Below are positions 26,101 through 41,100 of a stretch of 64,000 nucleotides of DNA, one piece after another. The stretch lies in the NCBI GenBank assembly GCA_003864495.1, contig ML133474.1, positions 908,550-972,549 on the forward strand, given 5' to 3'. The notes under the pieces were generated by a model. The model worked only from the letters and a program-made list of their open reading frames with translations. It did no database searches and was not told where the DNA came from. The stretch is from Nemopilema nomurai (lineage: Eukaryota; Cnidaria; Scyphozoa; Rhizostomeae; Rhizostomatidae). Position 1 is the first letter of the stretch; every line of letters starts with the position of its first letter. Position numbers and translations under genes: made by a program.

Positions 26101-29100
26101 CTACCAGAGAGCAAGGAGCATCCTTCAAGAGAAACCTTTGTAGGAGATTTCAGATATGAATAATTAAAATTATACGGAGGAAAGTGTCTGGAATTATCAA
26201 CTTATCCATGTTTACCTTAAAAACAAAAATAGCTTGATACGGCTGTTGACGAAATGGGGGTTTTGAACTAGAAAGAAAGCAAAGAGGTTTCTACCTCATA
26301 AGCATTACCTACACAAGGTAATCACGCTATACTACTTATATAACACAACTACAGCTTCCCAAGCAAAGCCGAAAATACTTATATGTGCTTGTATAGGATG
26401 CATCATTTGACCAATGACCATATTCAAGTGAGGCATACCTTGTTCGGGTTGGATATCTTTATCCTAGCCTTTGCCTTGTGACCAACAATAACATTGTAGA
26501 ACACGAACTTGTTCTCTTCTTCTCCGTACACACCGGAGCCAGGCTCGAGATCTTGGGAATGGTACCTGAACACGTTCAAGTTGCTGACAATTCTGTGCTC
26601 CTCAAATATCGACGCAACACTCTGCTGCAGGGTGCAGATGCTCGGAAGGCACGTTTCCCCCATCAGCTTGTATTCGATTCCACCCGGGCAGTCGAGTGGG
26701 GATCTTTCTGATATGTCGATGGCAATTTCCTAGGGAAACGAATGCAATTGCTGAATTTATGTGTGGTAATCAAAAGTAAGGGCATCTGCATTACGTATCT
26801 AGTAAGGCTGCTTTAATTAAACTGTTAAAAACGCATATGCAACAAATACTAATTGAAAACTAACAATCAGAAGCAAATAAATGATAATCAACAACTCTCA
26901 CAATAATCAACATATTAATATCAACAATCCTTACTCTTGAAAGTGGAATTTGACAATATTTAAGTGAATTCTGCCAAACAAAAATCAGTGTGCATTTGTA
27001 AGAGCATATAAGCCATTCTGAAATTACTAAATTAAAATATATTCAAAAAGTATCCGAAATGCGACGTGAAGCTTCAAGTTAGTCTTTGAAAAACTCTTGG
27101 CCACATTTAGGTGGGAGAAAATCTTACGTGGATCCTAAGAACGCCAGTTGGAGCTTTCGTAAATTTGCTAATTCCTGTTTCTCTTTATCAAAATATTACT
27201 CAAAGTATAATATCTATGACAAAAGGATTCAGTGCAAGAAAGATACCAACCTCTTCGCTCACAGATGACAGTTCAGAGAACATGTCAACATTGACCTGCA
27301 CGCTGGCCCCAGGCAAAACGACTCCACTTGCCGGCGAGACCGTGAACATACCAAGCTGCAGACGAATAGCATTCGTGCCTCCTCCGCCACCAGTTGGAGC
27401 ATTGTTTGTGACAATTGTCGAGTTATCTGGCCTAGGGACAGAAAAACCCTTTCAATAACGCAATGGCAATGATGAATATCTTCCAACTCTTTCCCTTATT
27501 TGCTAAGCATAATTTCTTAATGAGCCAAAAGAGATGTCAGTGGCATGCACATTCGCAAAGTGAGTCCCTCAAATATTGAAACAAAATGGCAGTTTCATTG
27601 CCAAACGATTAACAAACAGCATAACTGAAGAAGAATATTCTGGCTTCGCTAAACTGTCACAATTGAAGAGATATCGATTAGAAGAGACATGTCTAGCAAG
27701 GAAGGCAAGGAGAAGCGAATCAGACCTACCCCCTGACAGAATCAGTCCGTTTCTGTTTGGTCTGTCCCTGTCCAAGCAACTGAGACCTACCAGAAGCAGA
27801 GCCGTCACGTGATCGCTTACCGACCATCCCCTGCTTCAGTCTTGCAGGTATGGCATTGTGCAGCATCTTGAAGATCGAGTATCTGAAGTCGAATTCTCCT
27901 TTGTTTTCGATAGTGATTGTCCTGGTCTTTCGTGTGTTGACGAGGATGGCGCCAAAGTTGATGTCTTGCACGGGGAAAATGGAGTACTTGCTGTACACCG
28001 AGCGGACACTGACCTTGACTGGAATGCCGGCTATGACTTCACCGGTGTCCCCCAGCGTTGGCTCGATTATCTGTTCAAAATAAAACGCAGATGCCACCTG
28101 AAGGATCGTCCATGTAAGAGTATACAAGGTTGCAGTGTTAAATGAAAGGGCAAAATTCACAGCAGGAAAACAATGATACTTTGTAGCAACAGTACACAGT
28201 GATACAAACATAACGCTTTTGTCTTTTCTAGCTTCCATATAGCAGTGCAGAGGCAACAAACATCAATTGCCGAATAAAAACCCCAGATACTGCTGGAATT
28301 ACACATTTTCATGCCGATTGCATATAATTTGGATATAGAATTCGATGATAAGAATGATGCCATTTCCATTTAGCACATTGCTGCAAACATGCACGTTACC
28401 TGACACTTCAAAATAGGCTCGTCTTTTATAGTGAGCTCATCTTTCGACTTGAACACAACTTGGACCTGTGTTGGCCTGTCACTGGGTATAAGGGTCCCTT
28501 TGTTTGGCACAATTGTAAACAAGTCTGCGGGATTCGGACAGTTTTCAGATCCCTCAAAAACGAAGTTGAATCCAATTTCGTATCTTCCTTTGTTTTTCAC
28601 TGAAAGTGACAGTTTGGCCTCATCGAAAACACGAAGAGTAGCAAAGTCGAGACCACCATCTGCTCCTAGAATCAAACAGAGGGAAATAAATACAGCGCAA
28701 ATGAGAACAAACTCATACACAGTTAATTGCTATGGCAGATCAAAACAAAGTACAGAAACAGAAAAGGTACATTCTAAGAGCATTAGCAAATCAAAGCATT
28801 ATTTGAGCTCCTAGGGTAAGAGATACAGACCCAAAACACGAACAGAAGAAAGGTGGGGGAAATCAATGAAAATGAAACAAGTTGCGAGCTTGATAGAATG
28901 TGATTAATTTAATATGGTGAATCAAAAGCGGAGAGTTCGCCTCTGTGCTTAGAATGTAAAAGCTGCAAAATGTAACGATGGATACCTTTAGGGAAACTCA
29001 TGTCAAGGGCGACATCGTAAGCTTCAGCTTGAACCTGGATGTTTTCTGCATGAGTAAGACCCATGATATTTGCTGCATCAGACACCTAGGATTGGCAAAA

Positions 29101-32100
29101 AGACCAATAAGCCACGCACTACTCGAAATGATCATTCAAATGGCTTTAATAAGTCTCAATGCACTACACTTTTGCAAACCCATCCACATATGGGTATAGC
29201 TACAAGGAAAAAGGAGCCTCTGAAAGGACCCGACGAAGGAGAACTTGAAAGTTTGAAAATATTAAGCTGCTTTTTATTCGACTAACGACTTCCATCATTA
29301 GCCTACACAATATAGACTATTTATAATTAAACCTTAATTAGCAGCAAAAAGGTAGCTTACAAAAGCCATCCTGCAAAAGCTCCATAGAACAGCACAGAAT
29401 AGCTGGAACTTTGATCATTAGCAAACGCATCTCAACTTACCTCTAAGCGGACAATCTTCTTCACGTTAGCAGCACGAATGGCCCTGAAATCCATTTGCAA
29501 AGCAAACTCTGTCTTTGGCTCGATGATGCCGTTGTCGGTCGGCACAGAGAAGTCGTCACCAAGGCTGTCCATCCCACTCAGCTTCCAGGCAATCGGAAGT
29601 AGGGTGCTATTGCGCAGGAACACTGTTCGCGTCTCCGTTCTGAGAAGAGAACACCATTTTAAACCGCGTCAGTTATGTATTACTAGCAGGTAGGTTACAT
29701 CGAATCTTTGAAAACCTGGTTCTCCGTTGTTAGAGGAGAACACAGTTTTAAACCGTGTCAGTTATGTATTACTAGCAGATAGGTTACATTTAATATTTGA
29801 ACACCTGGTTCTCCGTTCTTAGAAGAGAACACAGTTTTAATCCGTTTCAGTTATGTTTTACTACCAGATTAGATTGGGTCTTTTGAAACTATACTTTCGA
29901 AACTATACAAAAGGCTTAAGACATTATTAAGCTGAATACCATCGTTGCTGCTAAATGTAGCGCAAAAAGGGAAGTGATAGCTCACCTGTACAGCAAAACT
30001 CTGTCAAACTGCAAAATCCGTTTGTCTAGTTCAAGTTCAGGACGAACACCATGACACGATACTTTGAATACAACTGGCTCAGGGTTTTCCTTAATGCAAC
30101 CGACGATCAAATCTTCAAATAAACCAGGCGTCTTCGGGTAGGCCCATATGTTGAGGATCTAAGAAGGAAGGGATAATTCGATTCAAAAGACCGATAAAAG
30201 GTCTGTCCTACATGGTCACTTAGGAGCTGCGACTAGAATGTCTCCAGCTATAAGTACTGCATATCTACAGTGTGCATCACAAAGTTTAGTCTTGTGATCA
30301 AAGAAGGAACTTCGAGTCCGCTCCTATGTTTGTTGCCAAACTGCTTAAGATGCTTACTTAGAAAGAAAAGATACCATTCTGACGTTGTTATGGAAAAGCT
30401 CTTTGCTAAAAATTTTGTCAAAGTCAATAACATGACAACTTTTTTTAGCTATCTAGAGTATAGAGACAATGATAGCGCCAAATCGAAATACAACAAACTT
30501 GCAATACTCCACGGTAATTGCATAGAACTTGCTCCTTGAAAACACATGAGATGTATACCTGACTTTCATTCGGCTTCAAAGCAAGATTAGCCGGCTCCAG
30601 CAGGAAAGTTGACCCATTGGTGTCATTTTGGAAACACAACGATATCTCAGCTTCCATTAACGAAGTGTTTGATATGCAGAGCTGCTCCATGTTCTCCGGA
30701 TACCTCCCTTCGCGGTATCTATCCCTGTTTTTGCCGGCAAGAAGTGGCCCAAATTCAAACGTCTTGTTGCTGAGAATATACTTCTTGTGCACAATCTCAT
30801 CGGGCTTGCGATACTTTTTGCGGTAAGGAAAAACAATCCTAGGTTCCCTGCTTATCGTGGGGAAACAGCAGACGCCTCTGCAAAACAGTTGGTACCGTCT
30901 CCTTGTGCCAACAATTTCGAAATTGAGGGTCTGGTCATACCTGCCGGCTTCCGGGGAGGAGAACCTCACTTTGAGCTTGATCTCACCCTCGGGAGGGACA
31001 ACCCAGCGATGGCGGACAAGTTCCAGTGAAGAGCCAAGGGCACTTGCGTCGTTCGCGCTAATACGAAAATGAATTGCCACATTAAGCATGTCAGAAGAAG
31101 ACAGTGAACATTTTGACTACTCATTGAACAGGCTTACAGTTTGCCAAGCATCTCCAGTTAAAGCAGTTTTAACGCAGCTATTTTCATGAGCATTGTCACA
31201 TCGATTGTGAATTTTCAATTCAAGAATTAGAGTGCTTTTGGCCTCCCAAATACTATTCTTAGTTATAACGAACTCCTCTGTAACCAGATAACCTATTGCT
31301 GTGATATAGATACGTGCATTTCCTAAAACATTAAACAAAATGGTTTATCTACATTAAGAATCTACATTTTAAGAATCACAAATGAGTTATCTACATTAAC
31401 TTGGTTGTTACATTAAGAGTTTATGACATTTAAAAGAATAAACGCATTTTCACAAAATAACATCAATTGCACCAATGATAATACTTACTTCTTGTCTTCT
31501 TCCACCCCTGAAGGGCTAAGAAGGGGCGGCGAAGCGGTGTGCTGTCCGGAAGATGCCAAGACACTCTGGCGCCCTTTCTTGGTACCAGACGGCAGTCGGT
31601 CAATGCGCGAGGAACGCACTCCGATGCTCTCGTCCTTGTCACGGCCTCTTCTGCTCCGGTGATCCTGTGAAACGCGGGACTTCATTTAGCGGAAATAGCA
31701 ACATTATCCATTACCAACAGATTAGAAGAGCCAGGGTAAGTGGCAAGGTCGCATTGATGGAGGGCGATACGCTATTCACCATAAACAAGTGGTACAATGT
31801 TAAAAAGTACCAGTGATAATTTGCACTATGCCATGCACAATTGGCAAATGCGTTGAGCCACGGGCACCTCACCGAATCAGTTTCATATCACACACACAGA
31901 GCTCTTTGCAATCGTGGTGTTATGACAAAAAGAGGCCTTCTAGGTGATACAAAATGCTTGCAGCACTCACCCTTTTATCAGGAGCTTTTTCCACTTCGGC
32001 TTCAGGGGTCTTGGGCACCTTCTCTTCCTTCACGGCATTTGGATCGTCAACAGAGTTGGCCACAAAAACGTAATAGGCACCAAATTCATTGACGGCAGCT

Positions 32101-35100
32101 GGCTTCCTTCGCCTGGGGTATGGCACAACTGAGAATGTGGCACTTGGTGGAATTGGTGGTCCAGATGGGCCTAAGCCAAGACCATCTTGGACCTGATAAA
32201 TGAAAGCATTTATTGAATTTTGTGCTACTGAATATCTACCCCTGTGGTGAATCACATTCTATATGTTTGTTTTCACGTCATTTTATTGTTTGTAACTTTA
32301 ATCCATTGTCTTTGCTGTTCGCTATGGCACAGTTCATTAGCCTAGTTTTCTTTTAACAATGGTGTTAGTTGATTGTGTAGATCAATGGTTCATAAGATTG
32401 GAAAAGGACCGTAAAAGTGAGCACATTTCTCAAGCGGTGAGTTCGTTCCCTGTTTACACTTTATAGCGAAACGCCATACAACTTTAGTAAGAAAGTGTAC
32501 TTTTAGATAGGAAAACATTCTCCCTTACGAGCACACTGACAAACGGTGGCGCCAACGCATTCCGAGATTGCCCGTTTATGATAATCAATCAAATGTAGTA
32601 AAGATCTCGCATTCAAAACTTGCTTATGGCAAGGTTAAAGAAAGCCTCTTATCCAGTTTCGCTAAAAGTACTACACGCATTGCATCACGCATTACAACAT
32701 TGTGACAAGACGTGGTTGGAAATGCCGCACGTAACCTAAAAGGTCCTGAGGTTGAAATTACCAGCCTCATACCTCATCATGGGGCGGCAAGACTTGCTCG
32801 TTCATCGCTGCATCGATCATAGATTGCTGGGCATTAACGGCTTGAACCACGACATTCGGAACACCTATTTGGCTCTTTGCCTTGGCCTCTTCGTCATCAG
32901 TGGACTGGTCTGGGTGCTCAGAAAAGGCAGAAATCGGTGACCCTGGGATCTGCAAGATAGGAAAATTTCATGAAAGGTCAGCTCACTTCAGGTCAAGCCA
33001 AGTCAATTCAAGTCAGGTCAAGTCAGGTCAAGTCAGGTCAAGTCAGGTCAGGAGTCAGCTTAGGTTTATCAAACCAATGATTACAATTGAATGGTAAAGG
33101 TCTGTTCTCCGAAATAAGGGTTGTCCAGACAAGACGATCAGTTGATCAGAACATAAATATAGCTTCGTTATGTCATTGATCATTAGAAAACGTGGCTAGA
33201 AACTTGCAGTGATGACTGAGAAGAGATAATTTAAACAGACAATGCATATTAACCTCGGCAATCTTTTGCATTATGAACTTTGACAGTGGCATGAATGACA
33301 AGCGACAAAGAAACAGATCCCGTCAGTTTTATTTCATCGCAGTAGCATAAAATGCTAAGTTAACAGTTGGAAGACATAAATTGAAATTGAAATGAAGCAA
33401 AGCAACAGGTTTGGACATCTATATAAAACAGTAACCTCCTTGATCTTCTCCTTTTCCTTCTCGCGTTCCTTTTCCTTTTCTCTTTCTTTGTCCATCTTTT
33501 TGTGACTTGCCTGGCCCTTCTTTGTCACAGGTATTGGCACAGTGTCCTGCTCCAGTTCAGATTTTTCTGATTCTGACATAAACACAGAGCCAGTGGTCCT
33601 ATCCCATGCTTCGAAAAGCGTGCAGATATCCCGAAAACTGACTTCAAAAGCCTGGAATCTAGATAAAAAATAGATATGGTAATGCACAGCAACGTGTAAC
33701 TTTCCAATTTTTAACAAGGCCAAAAAAGGCTAGCCTTGAAACATCTTTTGCCAAGGTTTGTTGAAAAGATTATACTTATTTTTAGTTCCATCTATCATCA
33801 CGACTATCATAAAGTGTTACTCTGAGCATGGCAAAACTGTGTCATAAAGTCTAAAAGCTCAACTGATAAGTGAAAAATTCAAGTATTCGAATGAAATACG
33901 TCTTAGCAATTATACGAAAATTGCACCTTTGAGTGAGTTCTTTCTCTCTGATTTCCTCTTCAGACGGTTTAGCAACTTCTTCAACAAGAGGTGGCACAGT
34001 GCCTGACTGGGGTCTTTCACGTTTCCCAGCTCGGCTGGCTGCCAACTTTCTCCTAAATTAATAAAGAATAAGGTGGTAAGGTAGAAAGGGAATTTTCCTG
34101 GCACAATTCACAATGCAGCAGTGCAACTTCAAATACAAAAACAGCGCTTATTTTCTGAGCTGAATATCCTTTCAAAGTGTACCCAGAGAAACGTTTTCCC
34201 GGTCTCATAGAAATATTCTTCTCCAACCTGATCTCGTCATATTCAAAAAATGTACAACGTATTCAAATAGATAAACCATTAATAACATAAATAACATAAG
34301 GGGATACTGGCTGAACCTACTGCTCGTCATTTCCATGTAAACAAAGGTAAGCAAAATATTTATATAGGCAGCAGCAACAACAACGTACCTATCAGTGTCA
34401 TCGATGCTCTCGGATCGCTCCGACAAATTACCAGATGTCCCTGCTCTCGCTGTAAGCTGTTCTGGTTGTCTATCTTTTCCAGTTGCCTCCCTAGTTACAG
34501 TTAGACGATCATTGCTTTTCTCGTGCTTCTTTTCTTTGGTCTCCTTTTCGTGTCCCTTCCGGTTGCCTCCTTGTGATGCTGGAGGACGCTTCCCTTTAGG
34601 CTTTGCCCTGAAAATGCAGTAACACATAAGAAAGATCACATCGAAAGATATTTCGCGGCATTTAAGAAATTAGAACTTCCAAACAAAGAATCTGCAGTTC
34701 TAGTCTACCCTGAAAATATTCAGAGCATTAAAATATTTTTTCCAACATTAACTGTCATGCAAAAGGCATCGAAAAAGAAATAATACGAAAAGGCGCTCGT
34801 TTTTCTATATTCTCTCTTCTTTCTTCTCCAATTCCTCTCTACCTTCTACCTTCTACCTTCAATGAATTGTTGTAGATGACCTCTATTCAAGAAATCTTCC
34901 TTCCATCCCTGACATTAAGCAAAATAACACTGATAATAACTCACTTTTCCTCTTCCAGCCGTCGTTCTTCTGCCAGCCTCTCTTCTCTGGCCTCCCTTTC
35001 TTTCTGCTCATCATTCTCCTTCTTCTTCATCCTCAGCTTCTTCGCTTCAAGCCTCTTCCGGTCGATCTCTGCCTTTTCTTCCGCCGGCAGTGCTTCATAC

Positions 35101-38100
35101 TCATCTTCCGACATTTCTTCAAGACGGATTCGCTCTGCTTCTTGCTCTTCCTTTTCCTTCTTTGCTGCAAAGAGAACCCAAAATTCAGCGAATTTGATCA
35201 AAGTGGAAGAGAGAAATTAATCCTTCAGCTATCTCATAGCAGTAAAATTTTTAACACTCATAGAAATGCAAATGTAGAAGGGCCATTCCTTAGCCAATTT
35301 CAAAATATTTTTGCATGATGTCTTGGAAACACTGAATGCTAATAGAAAAAACATATTGCCAGTTTGACAAGAGGCATTCTATGACACATCCTTATCATTT
35401 TGTCAAATGTGCTGTATTGCATAAAAGTAGTAGTTTTTATCCCCGCCGGCTTCCATTAGGATCTACGGACAAAAAATGACCAACAGGCGCGCATAGCTTC
35501 TCAATTTAAATACATCTTTTGGTAAGAGCACATTATGCTTTCACACATTACGTACGCGGTGAGCGAAAAGTTGAAAGCGAAGGCTAAAGCCAACCCATGC
35601 TTCTGAACATATTTCTTAATCTTCAATTGATTGGCTAAACAGTTTTCGTCTCAAGTGCATCCAAAACTGCGAAGGCGTTTTAATAGAAAAACAGAATATA
35701 CTATACTTGGGCAGTAAATGAGCTGCACGTTGAGAAAACACGCGTAGAATAGCACACTCTTCCGATGCGTGCAAAAAACACACGATCAAGCTAGTAGCTG
35801 AAGAATGCGGCTGCTAACCTTTTTCCGCCTTCTTTCTTTCATCAATCAACTTCAGCCTCTCTTTGCTGAACTTCAGTGTTACTGCGAATATGTACTTCCT
35901 GTTGTTAATTGCACGCAGCAGAGCGTTGGCACATGACGTCATATTTGCAGAAAACGTGCTTTCTAGGCCGTCAAACACGACACCCATCTGGCACTCCGAA
36001 GACTGTCAGTCAAAAGAATACCAATGAGTGTCATCAAGTAGAAATTCATTCAGCATGTAGAAGTGTGAGAAAATTTCTAATTATCAAACTTTGCAGCACT
36101 GAGCGAATGACAGTAGTGATTTTTGTAAAAACAAAAGTATAAATTTATTCAGAATCATGATGAATCAGAAACGTAAACTATGTAATCAAGAATCCATATC
36201 ATTGCAAAATTCATTTTATAGACGTATGCACTTGAACTGCCAATGAAATTGAAGTTGCTTTTGGAAATTTTTAAAACATGAAAAACTAACAAAAAATACG
36301 TTTGGCATTTGCCCTTCCATTGATGCGTAAACAGGTTCCTTGTAAACAGTTGTTGATTGTGGGGACTATAAAAAAGGCCTTCAAAAATTCAGCAGCGATA
36401 CCTGAAGCTTTTCTGCCACAACTTCGACAAGAAGATCATCAGGAAGTATGCAGCTGTAAAACTCTCCATCGCCACCAGTATGCTTAATGCTAAGCTTCCG
36501 TGATTGTGGCGGTCCCAGGGGCGGCGTCGGAGGGGGGGACACGTGCGCAGCCTTGTGCTGCTTCATTGCGGGCTGCGTGGCAGCTTTCCTGGACTCCCTG
36601 AACCCAGAGTGAAGCACTCCCGTGGTGGAGGGTGCGACGTTCAGCGCATTGGACTGGTGTGCAGTCGAGGCTGTGGCAACCACTTCGCTGCTTACTCCCA
36701 TCTGCGCCGCGGCTTCATTTTCCATCGCAGCGGCGGCGTTTTTAGCGGCAATTGAGGACAGTTCACGAACTCGAGCGGCTGGAATTATTGGGAAGAAGAA
36801 ATTGTCAAAAAAGAACAAGTATGGGTAAAGGTTTGATAGGTAACAGAAGTCAGGCATTGTGTGATTCATTCAGTGCCAAGGAACTTTCTTCTACCTTCAG
36901 TCGTGAGGAATTTCATAAAAGGGATTTTACGAGCTTTTTAGCCCAATTTTATTAAGGCTCCATGTTTAAAATATGAAAACACAAATGACAAGTGATAGAT
37001 GTCAACTTTTTATCTAAAGTCAACAAAGTCCATTATAGATCTAAATGAACAAAAAGCACCTTCAGAAAGCAGGCAACTCAAATTTCCCGATACACTCTTT
37101 TAAAAGTGAGGCAAAAAGAAAGCAAGACATGCTGTACCTGCCGAAGATGTCCCTGTTGAAATAGCCTCTTTTATGATTTCGTCAACTTTCAGCAATGTCA
37201 CGCGATACTTCTCCGCCAGCGCAGCAGCTGTTGCTGACTTCCCCGACAGTGGAGCGCCGTGCACTATCAGCGCGATCCCTCGCCTGTTCCTCGCGGCCTT
37301 TCCTTCCGACGACAAATCAATGCCGAGGTGTCTGGCAATCGCAGCGGAGATCGGGGTGATCTCTAGCTCACCAACGCCGTAATCTGAGTCTGAAAAGAAC
37401 AAGAATTGGTAAGCAAGCTTTAATGAGTGAAATTCAAGTGAGAAATTTGAAGGCAGAACTGGTTTCAAAATAATACTAAAATGCTTATTGGAGAAAATTT
37501 TAGAGCAAACTAAAGCTCCAAATCAAAATGTACACTTAAGGTAGATTCATGTATAGTTTCATAGATAAAAACTATTTCTTTCCGTTAGTTGATGGGTCAA
37601 GTTTTAAAAAACATATTATGAATATAAACTGATACTATGAAGAGAAAAAGACCGAATCATATGAAGAGTGAAAATGGATCGTTATGGATCATAAGGAGTA
37701 CCAGCGTCATGTTCCGACTCAGCTTCATCCTCGCTAGGCGTTTCTTCCACTTTCCCTTCTACGTCATTCTCATCTTGGTCAGCAGCCTCCGTCTCATTTT
37801 CATTCTTCTCAGCTGCCTCGTTCTCACCATCTGGCTTGGAAGTGCCGCCATCTTCTTTCTTTTTGGACATTTCATTGTAGGCGTCGATAAGCTCCTTCGG
37901 AAGTTCGTCCCCCGCATTTCGTGGTGGCAGCAGAATTGTGTTGTACTCGTCGTAGCCTTTCATTGCTCGCAAAATCTGTGGGCAAGAAAAGAAAAGATCA
38001 GTAGATTGTGGCTTTGGCTGAAAAAAATACCTACGTTTGAAAAATCTCATCTAGAAAATCGAAATTGGGCGGTAACTTTTCAATACTTTCCAACAACTAA

Positions 38101-41100
38101 GAGTTTTTATTATTTTTAAGACGGGGCTTAATTCTCATCAGGTTAAGGAGCTCGCAAGGCTTTCAAAATTAAACTTTCTATGATATATAACCAAATATTG
38201 ACCAACATTTGGGAAACACGATTGAATCTTTTCTCCTGAACTATATCCATCACACATCAATAACTGTTTGGCTATATGGTAATAACAATCTGATCAAGAA
38301 ACTTTCATCAGCAATAAAATTGCAAAACCGTGTGCATATTTAAAGACACATTATGACATATATATATATATATTAGATGTGGAAATACTCTGACTATTAG
38401 AAATATGCATCAGATACTTAAGTTCACGTAGCCGCGTACCTTTTCCTCTTCGAGATATTTCTTATCAAATTCGAGGCAGTAGAACTCAGCAGGAAACGTG
38501 CATGGATTCTTGACTATAACTTCCTGTTCATCGCCATTTGCGTGTGGTAACACAGGGCCAAAATTTACCATGAGCTTTTCGAACTCTATTTTTGGCTCAA
38601 CACCACGTCCTCTGCATGTCAAAGATATTTTGTTGGTGCTTTGAAACATCGAAACAACCAATTTCTGATTGTATGATTCCTGTGGGGGAAACAGCTCGGC
38701 TTTATATTGCTAAAGAATTTGGGGATTAGTTAAAGCATTTGTCAAGGTCTACATGCCAGATGATACTCAGAAGCGCCCTTCCATAGAGATTGTAATTTGT
38801 TTACATAATACAAGAATCTATATAATTTGTCTATGATATAAAGAATATAAATAGAATATAATCTAACTCCCGTAAACAAGCTCCATTTATTTTTAACGAA
38901 CGCCCATTGTGTACAGAGTCTCTAAACCTGATTTTGCGAACGTAAGAATCTGATTTGCAAGATAATATTCCAAACAGCAATATATAATTGTGAAATCAAA
39001 AATACGTTTTTGAACGAAAAAGAAAAAAAGAAAGATCCACAAAAAACTCAAACTAGCGTCTGAACCAAAATGTTCATATTCAGAAAACTGATATCTAAAA
39101 AGTGAATAATTAAACAGTTCTAATGACTTGGCTTTCCGGCTTTTTCAAGTTTTTGTCAGCTCTGATAAACAAAATTGAAAGTGTCTAAACTTAGCTCTTA
39201 TAAAATTGAAATGCATGCGCTGATACTTGTGGACTGACGTACGTTCGCCAAATGGACATCCAGTGAATGCCAAGCATAGTGTGATGGACTCGATATAGAT
39301 AATTAAAGACATCAATCAAATCACTTCTATACTCATCAATGACAACTGCATGCAAGGATAAACCATTGACCGCAAAAACTAGCATTCTGTAGTCACATGT
39401 CAAGTCCAAGATTAAAAACCCATAAGTCAACCACCTTTTATCCACACCAGTCATCTTAAACACGAGGCCAACAACACAAGAGAGAGTCCCGTCAGCTGGT
39501 AACCTTACCTCTTCAGTTGGCATGAACTTGACTTGGACATTGACCCGCTGACCAGCGTACAGCATGCCTGCGGGCGGCATCATCTCAAACGACCTTGCAT
39601 CTTTCAAATTCTTGTCATTCTTCTTCCGGCTGTGAAGTCGTTCTCTACGGGACTGTAATATACACAAGGGGTAACTTAAATATCAGTTGCGTAAATAACA
39701 TACCATTTAGTCATGTAATGCTGGTGATGAAGTAACAAGAAAAGAAGGAAACTAGAAAAAACAGGTAGATACCTTTCTGTTTTCTTCTCTGTGTATGCTG
39801 GTGCTCCATTGGCACCTTTGGAAAAAGAAGCAAATTGTTGCAAGACAACTGCACAGTGGTCATTAGTGATCAGAGCGAAACATCATGATGTCTGTTCTTT
39901 CTATGGTTGCTTATCAAAATGTACATAATTCATTCGAAATGTACCTGATTTATTATCAACTAAAAAGAGCCAAGTGTAGTTATGTCTAAATGAAAAAAAT
40001 GAACATTTCAAATCGTAACAAACATTTTGCTTTAGAACACCACTGCATGAATAAATCGCTTGAAACGATGCTGCAAATCCATTTCAAGGCTTTTTAAAAA
40101 CAATTCTCTTTCAACCAATGGTTTTCTTATCAAGGTACAAAAAAAGATCAATTACTTTCATTTGAACAAACAAGGAAACAAAACTAGGCGATTTGCTACC
40201 ATTACAAATACAGACTTGACGAATGACATTTTTTCCCTACAAACAATTAAAGAGCTAAAGTCGGTCGTCAATAGAACGACAAAAAAGAGGAGCTGTGAAA
40301 TGATGGCACGGTTGGTGGTGTAAAATACTCACCTGACTTGAGTGTAGTTATGCATTTGGACAGTCACGACTTTGCACTGACCACAAATGACGGAATCGAA
40401 GTCAATTGCTTCAGAGGACAACTGAATGTCAGGCATCGTGACAACTCCTTTGAGCCTCAAGCCAATACTTGGGCCATTTGTCACCTACAACAACAATTTT
40501 CAACAGATATGCAACTTTAAATTCGATCAAGTATAACAGACTTTGGATGCAAGTAGGTAAGTAAGTTTTTCACTAACATGAAAAAAATCCTAACTTTCTC
40601 TAAATATCTTCACCTTGCATACTTATCGACCATTTCTGGATATGCTTGTAAGTCCAAGACATTTTACTTCAATATCTAATCAAGTAATACCTTTCGGCCT
40701 CATTTATCATTTATAAGCAGCATTTCTGTACATTTACCAACCCTCAAACGACGTAAGTCTTATAAAAAAATTACATAAAGATTGTGGTTTGGCTCTTTTT
40801 TGGTGATTAAATCCAATTAGCACACAAAATTAGAACTCATCACTGATTTTGCTTCAAGTACGATTTTGCCTAAGTTTACTACAATTACTATTCCGTTGCA
40901 TGTATAATACGTGGCTGTGAAATCGAAAGTGAAGTCACTAAACCTTGATAGGCAGAACTGTCTCCACCGGCCCCAGAGTGAGATTGCCTGCCTTTGGGTC
41001 GAAGGCAACGCTGAATTCGATCGACTCTCCTTCCGGAAGGTCCTTGACTTTGTCGAACTCGATGGAGAAGCCAGTGGATACCAGTTGCTGCTTCTCTGCA

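Noticed and set aside
32991..33055. CRISPR-like direct repeat
   Set aside because: The units are contiguous 10-mers without spacers, in a eukaryotic intron.
34845..34862. CTTCTAC/CTACCTT short repeats
   Set aside because: A pyrimidine-rich intronic run of about 18 bases with no sign of function beyond low complexity.
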